A stretch of DNA of 64,000 nucleotides, from positions 310,001 to 374,000 of the forward strand of contig NZ_CP117437.1 in the NCBI RefSeq assembly GCF_030687535.1, given 5' to 3'. Positions 36,701-48,700 of the stretch are shown here, piece after piece. This stretch comes from Pseudomonas sp. FP2335. Its GTDB lineage: Bacteria > Pseudomonadota > Gammaproteobacteria > Pseudomonadales > Pseudomonadaceae. The translations under genes and the position numbers were made by a program. Below the pieces are notes generated by a model. That model searched no databases. It saw only the letters and a list, made by a program, of their open reading frames with translations, and was not told the origin of the DNA. Position 1 is the first letter of the stretch; every line of letters starts with the position of its first letter.

Positions 36701-39700
36701 GACACCCCAACCGCCATCGACAACCATATCGAAGGCAACGAAGACACCCCGATCGAACTGACCTGGTCGACTTTCGGTGTCCAGGATGAAGACTCCACCA
36801 GCCCAGGCGTGGTGTTCACCAGCCTGCCGGCCGGTTCCATCGAATACAAAGTCGACGGTGAGTGGGTCAAGCTCACCACCGCCGACCTGAAAAGCGACAC
36901 CTCGTCGGGCAAGGTCTTCACCCAGGCTGATTTCGACGGCCACAACGTGCGCTACACCCCGGCAGAGAACGAGTCCGGCGACAACAGCTTCGGCGGTACC
37001 GGCGTGGGCAACAAGCAAGGTGACTACACCGAGCTGAAGTTCCAGGCCACCGACGGCAACTCCTACAGCGACACCAAAACCATCACCGTGGATATTCACC
37101 CGGTGACGGATGTGCCGATCTTGAACATCGGCCAGGTACCAACCGGCCTGACCATTCAAACCTGGACCGGCAGCAACCTGCCGGGCGCGTTGGGCACCAA
37201 TGGTCAAGGCGTGACCGACTCCAACACCCTGATCAAGGTCATCAACGGCCAGACCGCTGACAGCGCCGCGTCCACTGGCGTGACCAGCAACGTGAGCAAC
37301 GGCAATGTGGCCGAAGGCACCGCGACCAAAGTGTCCGGCCTGGTCTACCTGGAAGCCGGCAAGAGCTACACCTTCACGGGTACGGCCGACGACAGTCTGG
37401 CAATCACCGTGGGCGGCAAGCTGGTTGCTTCCGAGACCTGGAGCCAAGGCAGCGGGATCAACGGGTCGTCGTACACGCCGACCGAGTCGGGCTACTACAC
37501 CCTCGACGTCTACCACTACAACCAGAACGGCCCGGGCAACTACGACGTCAACGTGTCGATCAACAACGGCCCGTCGACGTCGCTGGGCAACAGCGGCCTG
37601 CAGACCTACACCAGTGCAGCCGCGCTGGAAGCCGCCGGCATGGTGCTGGGCGACAGCCACGTGGTGAATGGCGAAGGCTATTACACCGGCAACGTCTACA
37701 ACCACGGCCTGGAAGACACCGCGATCAAGCTCGCGCCGATCACCGCCACGTTTGTCGACAACGACGGTTCGGAATCCCACAAGGTGGAAATCAGCGGCTT
37801 GCCGGAAGGCACCGTGATCACCGACGGCACCACTGGCCACAGCATCATTTCGACCGGCGCAAACACGCTGTACGACGTGAGCACCTGGAACCTGAGCACC
37901 CTGACGGTTACACCGTTCAAGGACTCGACGGCCAGCTTCGACCTGACCGTGAAAGCCACGGCCAAAGAGCTGAGCACCGGCGTTGAAGAAGTCACCACCG
38001 GCAAAATCAGCGTTGTGGTCACGGCGGTCAACGACGCGCCAGTACTGGGCAACGATTCGACCAACGCGTTCGGCGACACCTACATCGAAGGCAAGCCAGG
38101 CGGCTATGTCGCGGCGCACCTGACCATCACCGACGTCGACAACAGCACCCTGCAAAGCGCCAAGGTCACGCTGGTCAACCACCTGGCCGACGACGTGCTG
38201 ATCGCGGATGTCAGCAGCACCAAAATCACCGTCAGCTACGACAAGACCACCGGCGTGCTGACCCTGTCCGGTGAAGCCACCAAGGCTGAATACCAGGAAG
38301 TCCTGCGCTCGGTGCACTTCGCCAGCGAAAGCGAAGACCCAAGCCCGGCCAACCGCAACCTGACCATCACCGTGAATGACGGCCAGGCGGATTCGGCACC
38401 GGCGACCTCCGTGATCTACGTGGTTCCGGTCAACGACGCGCCGGTGATCGGCTTCGACAGCAGCAAATTTGTCGAGCAAAAAGGCGCAGTGGCCCTGGTT
38501 GAAAACCTGAGCATCACCGACGTCGACAACAAGACCTTCAGCAAAGTGGTGGTCACCGTTGATCACCTGGTGTCCGGCGACCTGCTCAGCAGCGCCGACG
38601 TGCTCAAGGCCCTCGCGGTTGCCGGTATCACCATCACCGAAAGCGGCAGCGCCGCCGATGGCAAGATCGTCTACACCCTGACCAGCAGCTCGCCGGCTGG
38701 CAGCAGCGCCGCCGACTTCATCAAGCTGGTTGAAGCGATCACCTTCCAGGCCCCGGGCAACAACCCGGCCGGCACTGATCGCACTGTGTCCATCGCTGTC
38801 ACCGATAACGGTGGCGGCAACCTCGACCGTGAGCCGCCAGAAACCAGCACTGCCACGGGCAAGGTCACCGTCGAGCTGTTCAACGACGCACCGACTGCAA
38901 CCGCCACCTCGGCAGGCGCGGACGAAGACCACGCGGCCACGATCGTACTCAGCGGCGCCGATGTGGACGGTACCGTTGCCAACTTCGTCATTACCGCCTT
39001 GCCGGAAAACGGCAAGCTGTACAGCGACGCCAGCCTGACCACCGAACTGAAGGTCGGTGATTCGGTGCCTGCGGGCGCTGACGGCAAGGCGTCGGTCTAC
39101 TTCTCCCCAACCGCCGACTGGAGTGGCAGCACCTCGCTGACCTTCACGGCGGTCGACAATGCCGGTAAAGCCAGCGATGTCACCACTGCTCCAGTGACCA
39201 TCGCGCCGGTCACCGACACCCCGCACCTGGGCCTGCTCGGTGGCGGCGTTGTCAGCGCGATCAACTTCGACAGCGCGAACCTCAACGGTTCGTGGGGCAC
39301 GGTTGCCGTTGGCGATGCCAACAACGCAGCCGGCACCGCACCGACCACCCAGTGGTTGACCGGCAACAGCGACGGCAAAGTCGAAATCGGCCAGAGCAGC
39401 ATCTACGGCGTAGAGACCCCGGGCAACAGCCAGGTCATCGAGCTTGAGAAAAACGCTGGCGACGACTCCAGCCTGTACACCATCATCAAGGCTGAAAGCG
39501 GTACCGCGTACTCCATCTCGGTCGACTACTCGCCGCGTGCCGGCGCCGAGAACAACTCGGTCATCGATGTGTTCTGGGGCGGCGTCAAAGTCGGCACCCT
39601 GGACACCACCGTCGTTGGCATGAAGACCTACACCTTCGTGGTGCCGGTGACTGTCGACGGTGACGCCAAACTCGAATTCAAGGCCCCGGCCGGCCAAGCC

Positions 39701-42700
39701 AACAACTCCCTTGGCGGCGTGATGGACAACATCAGCGTGACCCAGGTGCTGAACACCGGCCTGGAAGACCACGCGATCAAGTTGTCCGCAATTGACGCCT
39801 ACGCCACCGACAAGGATGGCTCCGAGACGCTCAAGCTGGAAATCAGCGGCATTCCGCAAGGCGCGACCATTTCCGATGGCGCGGGCCACACCTTTACCGC
39901 GTCGGCCGGCAACCAAAGCGTCGACATCAGCGACTGGAGCAAGGCCACACTGGTCTACAACCCGGTGCCAAACGCCTACGGTCTGGTGAACCTGACCGTG
40001 ACCGCCACCGCGCAGGATGGTGATGCGGCGCCTAAGTCCGAGTCGATCACGCTGCCGATCAATGTGATTTCGGTCAACGACCTACCCGTCATCGAAGTAG
40101 TCGCCAATGCCCTGGTGGAAGGCCAGGTGGCTGAAGGCACCGTTGCCGGTACCTTCACCGTCAGCGATGTTGAAACCCCGGTTGCCCAGCTGAAAGTCAC
40201 CTTCACTGGCGACAGCAACAAAGATGGCTACTACACCCTCGTTGGCAATGCCGTGGTACTGACCCTGGCGGGTGCGAACTTCGTCAACACCGGTAACAAG
40301 CTGCCTGCGATTGACCTGACCGTGACCGATGCCGATAAAGGCAGCTCGCACGACGCGGCTACACCGGATGTGACGTTGGTCAACGACGTGCCGGTGATTG
40401 AAGTTGTTGCCAACACCCTGGAAGAGAACTCGGCTACTGCGGGTACCGTTGCCGGTACTTTCACTGCGACCGACGAAGAGACGCCGCGTGATGGTTTGAC
40501 TATCTCCTTCACCGGTACCAGCAACGCCGATGGCTACTACGCTATCTCCGGCAATAACGTTGTGCTGACCCAGAAAGGCGCGGACTTCGTTAACGCTGGC
40601 AACCAGTTGCCGAAGATTGATCTGACCGTTACCGATCCAGCGGGCGCGCATTCGAATGGCGAAGGCCAGCCGACTGTTAACCTGCATAACGATGTGCCGG
40701 TAATCGAGGTTGCTCCTGCCACCATCGAAGAGAACTCGGCTACTGCGGGTACCGTGGCCGGTACGTTCACTGCGACCGACGAAGAAACCCCACGTGATGG
40801 CCTGACCATCTCCTTCACTGGCACCAGCAACGCTGATGGCTACTACGCTATCTCCGGCAACAACGTTGTGCTGACCCAGAAAGGCGCGGACTTCGTTAAC
40901 GCTGGCAACCAGCTGCCGAAGATTGATCTGACTGTTACCGATCCATCGGGCGCGCATTCGAATGGCGAAGGTCAGCCGACCGTCAATCTGCACAACGATG
41001 TGCCGGTAATCGAGGTTGCTCCTGCCACCATCGAAGAGAACTCGGCTACTGCGGGCACCGTTGCCGGTACCTTCACCGCGACCGACGAAGAAACCCCACG
41101 TGATGGTTTGACTATCTCCTTCACGGGCAACAGCAACGTCGACGGCTACTACGCTATCTCCGGCAACAACGTTGTGTTGACCCAGAAAGGCGCGGACTTC
41201 GTTAATGCTGGCAACCAGTTGCCGAAGATCGACCTGACCGTCACCGATCCAGCGGGTGCTTCCTCGAATGGCGAAGGCCAGCCGACCGTTAACCTGCATA
41301 ACGACGTGCCGGTGATCGAAGTTGCTCCGGCCACCATTGAAGAGAACTCCGCCACTGCGGGCACCGTCGCCGGTACTTTCACTGCGACCGACGAAGAAAC
41401 CCCACGTGATGGCCTGACCATCTCCTTCACTGGCACCAGCAACGCTGATGGCTACTACGCTATCTCCGGCAACAACGTCGTGCTGACCCAAAAAGGCGCG
41501 GACTTCGTTAATGCTGGCAACCAGCTGCCGAAGATCGACCTGACTGTTACCGATCCAGCGGGCGCTTCCTCGAATGGCGAAGGCCAACCGACTGTTAACC
41601 TGCACAACGATGTGCCGGTAATCGAGGTTGCTCCTGCCACCATCGAAGAAAACTCGGCTACTGCGGGCACCGTTGCCGGTACGTTCACCGCAACGGACGA
41701 AGAGACTCCGCGTGATGGTTTGACCATCTCTTTCACGGGCAACAGCAACGTTGACGGCTACTACAGCATTGTTGGCAACAACGTGGTCCTGACCCAGAAA
41801 GGTGCTGACTTCGTTAACGCTGGCAACCAGCTGCCGAAGATCGACCTGACTGTTACCGATCCAGCGGGCGCTTCCTCGAATGGCGAAGGCCAGCCGACCG
41901 TTAACCTGCATAACGACGTGCCGGTAATCGAGGTTGCTCCTGCCACCATCGAAGAGAACTCCGCCACTGCGGGCACCGTCGCCGGTACTTTCACTGCGAC
42001 CGACGAAGAGACGCCGCGTGATGGCCTGACCATCTCCTTCACGGGTACCAGCAACGCTGATGGCTACTACGCTATCTCCGGCAACAACGTCGTGCTGACC
42101 CAGAAAGGTGCTGACTTCGTTAATGCTGGCAACCAGTTGCCGAAGATCGATCTGACCGTCACCGACCCAGCGGGCGCTTCTTCGAATGGCGAAGGCCAAC
42201 CGACCGTTAACCTGCACAACGATGTGCCGGTAATCGAGGTTACTCCTGCCACCATCGAAGAGAACTCCGCCACTGCGGGTACCGTGGCCGGTACGTTCAC
42301 TGCGACCGACGAAGAAACCCCACGTGATGGTTTGACCATCTCCTTCACGGGCACCAGCAACGTCGACGGCTACTACAGCATTGTTGGCAACAACGTGGTC
42401 CTGACCCAGAAAGGTGCTGACTTCGTTAACGCTGGCAACCAGCTGCCGAAGATTGACCTGACCGTCACCGACCCAGCGGGCGCTTCCTCGAATGGCGAAG
42501 GCCAGCCGACCGTTAACCTGCATAACGACGTGCCGGTGATCGAAGTTGCTCCGGCCACCATTGAAGAGAACTCCGCCACTGCGGGCACCGTCGCCGGTAC
42601 TTTCACTGCGACCGACGAAGAGACGCCGCGTGATGGCCTGACCATCTCCTTCACCGGCACCAGCAACGCTGATGGCTACTACGCTATCTCCGGCAATAAC

Positions 42701-45700
42701 GTCGTGCTGACCCAAAAAGGCGCGGACTTCGTTAATGCTGGCAACCAGCTGCCGAAGATCGACCTGACCGTCACCGACCCAGCGGGCGCTTCCTCGAATG
42801 GCGAAGGCCAGCCGACCGTCAATCTGCACAACGATGTGCCGGTAATCGAGGTTGCTCCTGCCACCATCGAAGAGAACTCCGCCACCGCGGGCACCGTCGC
42901 CGGTACTTTCACTGCGACCGACGAAGAAACCCCACGTGATGGCCTGACCATCTCCTTCACTGGCACCAGCAACGCTGATGGCTACTACGCTATCTCCGGC
43001 AACAACGTCGTGCTGACCCAGAAGGGTGCGGACTTCGTTAACGCTGGCAACCAGCTGCCGAAGATCGACCTGACTGTTACCGACCCAGCGGGCGCTTCTT
43101 CGAATGGCGAAGGCCAACCGACCGTTAACCTGCACAACGATGTGCCGGTAATCGAGGTTACTCCTGCCACCATCGAAGAGAACTCCGCCACTGCGGGTAC
43201 CGTGGCCGGTACGTTCACTGCGACCGACGAAGAGACTCCACGTGATGGTTTGACCATCTCCTTCACTGGCACCAGCAACGCTGATGGCTACTACGCTATC
43301 TCCGGCAACAACGTCGTGCTGACCCAAAAAGGCGCGGACTTCGTTAACGCTGGCAACCAGCTGCCGAAGATCGACCTGACTGTTACCGACCCAGCGGGCG
43401 CTTCCTCGAATGGCGAAGGCCAGCCGACCGTTAACCTGCATAACGACGTGCCGGTGATTGAAGTCGTTGCTAATACCCTGGAAGAAAACTCCGCCACTGC
43501 GGGTACCGTGGCCGGTACGTTCACTGCGACCGACGAAGAAACCCCACGTGATGGCCTGACCATCTCCTTCACGGGCAACAGCAACGTTGACGGCTACTAC
43601 AGCATTGTTGGCAACAACGTGGTCCTGACCCAGAAAGGTGCTGACTTCGTTAACGCTGGCAACCAGCTGCCGAAGATCGACCTGACCGTCACCGACCCAG
43701 CGGGCGCTTCCTCGAATGGTGAAGGCCAACCGACTGTTAACCTGCATAACGATGTGCCGGTAATCGAGGTTGCTCCGGCCACCATCGAAGAGAACTCGGC
43801 TACTGCGGGTACCGTTGCCGGTACTTTCACCGCAACGGACGAAGAGACTCCACGTGATGGCCTGACCATCTCCTTCACGGGCACCAGCAACGCTGATGGC
43901 TACTACGCTATCTCCGGCAACAACGTCGTGCTGACCCAAAAAGGCGCGGACTTCGTTAACGCTGGCAACCAGCTGCCGAAGATCGACCTGACCGTCACCG
44001 ACCCAGCGGGCGCTTCTTCGAATGGCGAAGGCCAACCGACCGTTAACCTGCACAACGATGTGCCGGTAATCGAGGTTGCTCCTGCCACCATCGAAGAGAA
44101 CTCGGCTACTGCGGGCACCGTCGCCGGTACTTTCACCGCCACCGACGAAGAGACGCCGCGTGATGGCCTGACCATCTCCTTCACTGGCAACAGCAACGTC
44201 GACGGCTACTACAGCATTGTTGGCAACAACGTGGTCCTGACCCAGAAGGGCGCGGACTTCGTTAATGCTGGCAACCAGCTGCCGAAGATCGACCTGACTG
44301 TTACCGATCCAGAAGGCCTGCACTCCAGCAACAACGCTCAGCCAGTGGTTAACTTGCACAACGACGTACCGGTCATCACCGTCGCAGCCAACACCCTGGA
44401 AGAAAACTCGGCCACTGCGGGCACCGTCGCCGGTACCTTCACCGCGACCGACGAAGAAACCCCACGTGCTGGCCTGACCATCACCTTCACCGGCACCAGC
44501 AACGCCGATGGCTACTACAGCATCTCCGGCAACAACGTTGTGCTGACCCAGAAAGGTGCTGACTTCGTCAACGCCGGTAACCAGCTGCCGAAGATCGACC
44601 TGACCGTCACCGATCCAGAAGGCCTGCACTCCAACGCAGCGGCCCAACCGAACGTTAACTTGCACAACGACGTGCCGGTCATCACCGTCGCAGCCAACAC
44701 CCTGGAAGAAAACTCGGCCACTGCGGGCACCGTCGCCGGTACCTTCACCGCGACCGACGAAGAAACCCCACGTGCTGGCCTGACCATCACTTTCACGGGC
44801 ACCAGCAACGCCGATGGCTACTACAGCATCTCCGGCAACAACGTTGTGCTGACTCAGAAAGGCGCGGACTTCGTTAACGCCGGTAACCAGTTGCCGAAGA
44901 TCGACCTGACTGTTACCGATCCAGAAGGCCTGCACTCCAACGCAGCGGCCCAACCGAACGTTAACTTGCACAACGACGTACCGGTCATCACCGTCGCAGC
45001 CAACACCCTGGAAGAAAACTCGGCCACTGCGGGCACCGTCGCCGGTACCTTCACCGCGACCGACGAAGAGACTCCACGCTCGGGTCTGACCATCACCTTC
45101 ACCGGCACCAGCAACGCCGATGGCTACTACAGCATCTCCGGCAACAACGTTGTGCTGACCCAGAAAGGCGCGGACTTCGTCAACGCCGGCAACCAGTTGC
45201 CGAAAATCGATCTGACCGTCACCGATCCAGAAGGCCTGCACTCCAGCAACAACGCGCAGCCAGTGGTCAACCTGCACAACGACGTGCCAGTGATCGCCAT
45301 CACGGCGACCACCATCGTTGAAGACACCGCTAAAGTCGGCACCGTGGCCGGTACGTTCTCCGCGAGCGACGAAGAAACTCCTGTTGCCCAGCTGAAGATC
45401 ACCTTCACCACTGGCACCAACACCGACGGCTACTACAGCCTGTCCGGTAGCAACGTCGTGCTGACGCAGAAGGGCGCCGATTGGGTCAACGCCGGCAACC
45501 AATTGCCGAAGATCGACCTGACCGTGACCGACGCCGACAACGCCAGCTCCCACAGCACTGGCCAGCCGACGGTCACCCTGGTCGACGACACGCCAACCGC
45601 TACCAACGGCTACATCCAGAGCGACGAAGACACCCCGGTCGAACTGACCTGGGCGACCTTTGGCGTCAAGGATGAAGACTCGGCGAACCCGAAAGTGGTG

Positions 45701-48700
45701 TTCACCAGCCTGCCTGCCGGTTCCATCGAGTACAAAGTCAACGGCGTGTGGGTTGCGCTCACCACCGCTGACCTCAAGACCGATACCTCGGCCGGCAAGT
45801 CGTTCAGCCAGGCTGACTTCGACAACCACAACGTGCGTTACAGTCCGGCGGCCAACGAGTCGGGTGACAACAGCTTCGGCGGCACCGGCGTGGGTAACAA
45901 GCAAGGTGATTACACCGAGCTGAAGTTCCAGGCCACCGACGGCAACACTTACAGCGACACCAAAACCATCACCGTGGACATCCACCCGGTGACGGACGTG
46001 CCTGTCGTCACGATCAATGCGTTCAACGCGGTACCAACCGGCTTGGTCATCCAGACCTGGACCGGCGGCAACCTGCCGAGCGCATTGGGCACCAACGGTA
46101 ATGGCGTGGCCAAAGCCGACGACCTGATCAAGGTCATCGACGCCAAAACCGCTGCCAGCGCCGCGTCCACTGGCGTGACCAGCAACGTGAGCAACAGCAA
46201 CGTAGTGGAAGGCACCGCGACCAAGGTCTCTGGCCTGATCTACCTGGAAGCCGGCAAGAGCTATACCTTCACGGGTACAGCCGATGACAGCCTGGCTATC
46301 ACCGTGGGCGGCAAGTTGGTTGCGACCGAGACCTGGAGCAAGGGCAGCGCGATTACCGGCACGGCTTACACGCCGACCGAGTCGGGCTACTACACCCTCG
46401 ACATCTACCACTACAACCAGGCCGGCGGGGGCAACTACGACGTCAACGTGTCGATCAACAACGGCCCGTCGATGTCCCTGGGCAACAGCGGCGTGCAGAC
46501 CTACACCAGCGTGGATGCGTTGAAAGCCGCCGGTGCGGTGCTCGGCGACAGCCACGTGGTCAATGGCGAAGGCTATTACACCGGCTACGTCTACAACCGT
46601 GGCCTGGAAGACACCGCGATCAAGGTCAGCCCGATCACCACGACGTTTGTCGACAATGACGGCTCGGAATCCCACAAGGTGGAAATCAGCGGTCTGCCCA
46701 AAGGCACCGTGATCACCGATGGCACCACTGGCAACAGCATCACCTCGACCGGCAGTACCACGCTGTACGACGTCAGCACCTGGAACCTGAAAACCCTGAC
46801 GGTCACTCCGTTCAAGGATTCGACCGCCAGCTTCGACCTGACCGTGAAAGCGACCGCCAAAGAGTTGAGCACTGGGGTTGAAGCGGTAACGACCGGCAAA
46901 GTGAGCATTGTGATCACCGCGGTCAACGACGCGCCGACCCTGGACCTCAGCACTGCGGACGGTGCTGTCGCCACCGGCTACAACACGGCGTACACCGAAC
47001 GTGCCGCCGCGGGTGTGGCGATCACTGGCGTCGTCGCTATCGGCGACGTCGACAGTACCCAGATGCAAAACGCGACCATCACCCTGAAAAACGCGAGTGC
47101 CGGCGATCAGCTCAGCTCGAGCCTGGTTTCGGTGGGCGGTACGTACAAAGGCATCACCCTGACCAGCGTCGGTACCGACGTCAGCGGCAAAATCGTGCTG
47201 ACCCTCTCGGGCACCGCGGATTCGGCGACTTACAAGGCACTGCTGGAGTCGTTCCAATATTCCAGCACCAGCAAGTACCCGACCCTGGGCGATCGTACGG
47301 TCGAGATCTCGGTGACGGACAACGAAGGCGGCAACAGCCTGAGTTCGTTGGTCGCTACCAGCACCATTACCGTTCAGCCGCAGGTCTACACCCCGGTCAC
47401 CGAAGGCGGCGCTGCTGCCGACACCATCGACCTGGGTTCGAGCTCGGCGAATAACGTTGTGGTCGGCGACAAGGGTGGTATCACCACTGCGGGCACCAAC
47501 TACAACATCGCGTTCCTGGTCGACACCTCGGGCAGTATCGGCTCCTCGGCCATGAAGTCGATCAAGGACCAACTCTCGGGCATCTTCGATACCTTGATTG
47601 CCAATGCCGGCAATAAAGACTCGGGTGTGGTGAAAGTGCTGCTGGTCGACTTCGACACCCGTGTCGAGTCGCAGGTCTCGGTCAACCTGGCCGACAAGAC
47701 GGCTGCCAAGGCTGCCTTGCAGGCTGTGTTGAACCAGATGGTGTCCAATTCCAGCGACATGACCAACTACCAGGACGCGTTCAAAGCGGCCTCCGATTGG
47801 TTCAAGAGCAGCGACGCGACCAGCAACACCGGCGCGAAAAACCTCACGTACTTCATCACCGACGGTTCGCCGAACGTGTACACCGACGTGCAGGGCAACC
47901 CGAACCTGGGCACGACCAGCTTCTGGGGTTCGACCGTCTACTTTGACAGCGTTGTGAATAACTCCAATTACGTCCTGGGCCAGAGCAACGCGCTCTATAC
48001 GACGATCAATGGCAAGTCGCAGATGATCGTCGACGGTAGCGGTAACGTTTACTCCTACGACAGCCGTGGCAGCCGCTACTTCGAGGGTACGGTCGTGGCC
48101 AACAGCAATGGCGGCTTCGACGTTGCGTCGGTCTACCAGAGCTCCAGCACCGCACTGGCGAACGCCAAGACCGCCTACAACGACTTGGTCAACGCGGTCA
48201 CCGGCAAAGTAGTGGTCGAGGCGATCGGCCTGGGTTCGGACATCGATAGCACCGTGCTCAAGCAGTTCGATACCGACAAAGTGGTTGCCAACATTGATAC
48301 CGCGAAGCTGGCGGATGCCATCACCGGCCACACCGCCGATGCGGGTTCCGACAGCATTTCCGGTGGTTCGGGCAACGACATCCTGTTCGGCGACCTGATC
48401 AGCTACAAAGGCCAGGAAGGCAGTGCGGCACTCAAGGCGTTCGCCGCCGAGAAGCTGTCCACTACCGTCGACCAGATCGATGACCGCACCCTGCACCAGT
48501 ACATCACTGAGCACGTGCAGGACGTGGGGGCGTTGGCCAACGCGTCGAACATCTACAACACCAATGATGGCAACGACAGCCTGATCGGTAATGCCGGCAA
48601 CGACATCCTGTTCGGCCAAGGCGGCAACGACACCTTGAATGGCGGCGCAGGCAACGACATCCTGGTCGGCGGCAAGGGTAACGACATCCTCACCGGCGGC

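Noticed and set aside
32108..45580. Regular repeats considered as a CRISPR or satellite array
   Set aside because: The 306-bp period is a multiple of three, stays in frame and encodes the LapA repeat domain; no short repeat-spacer pattern exists.
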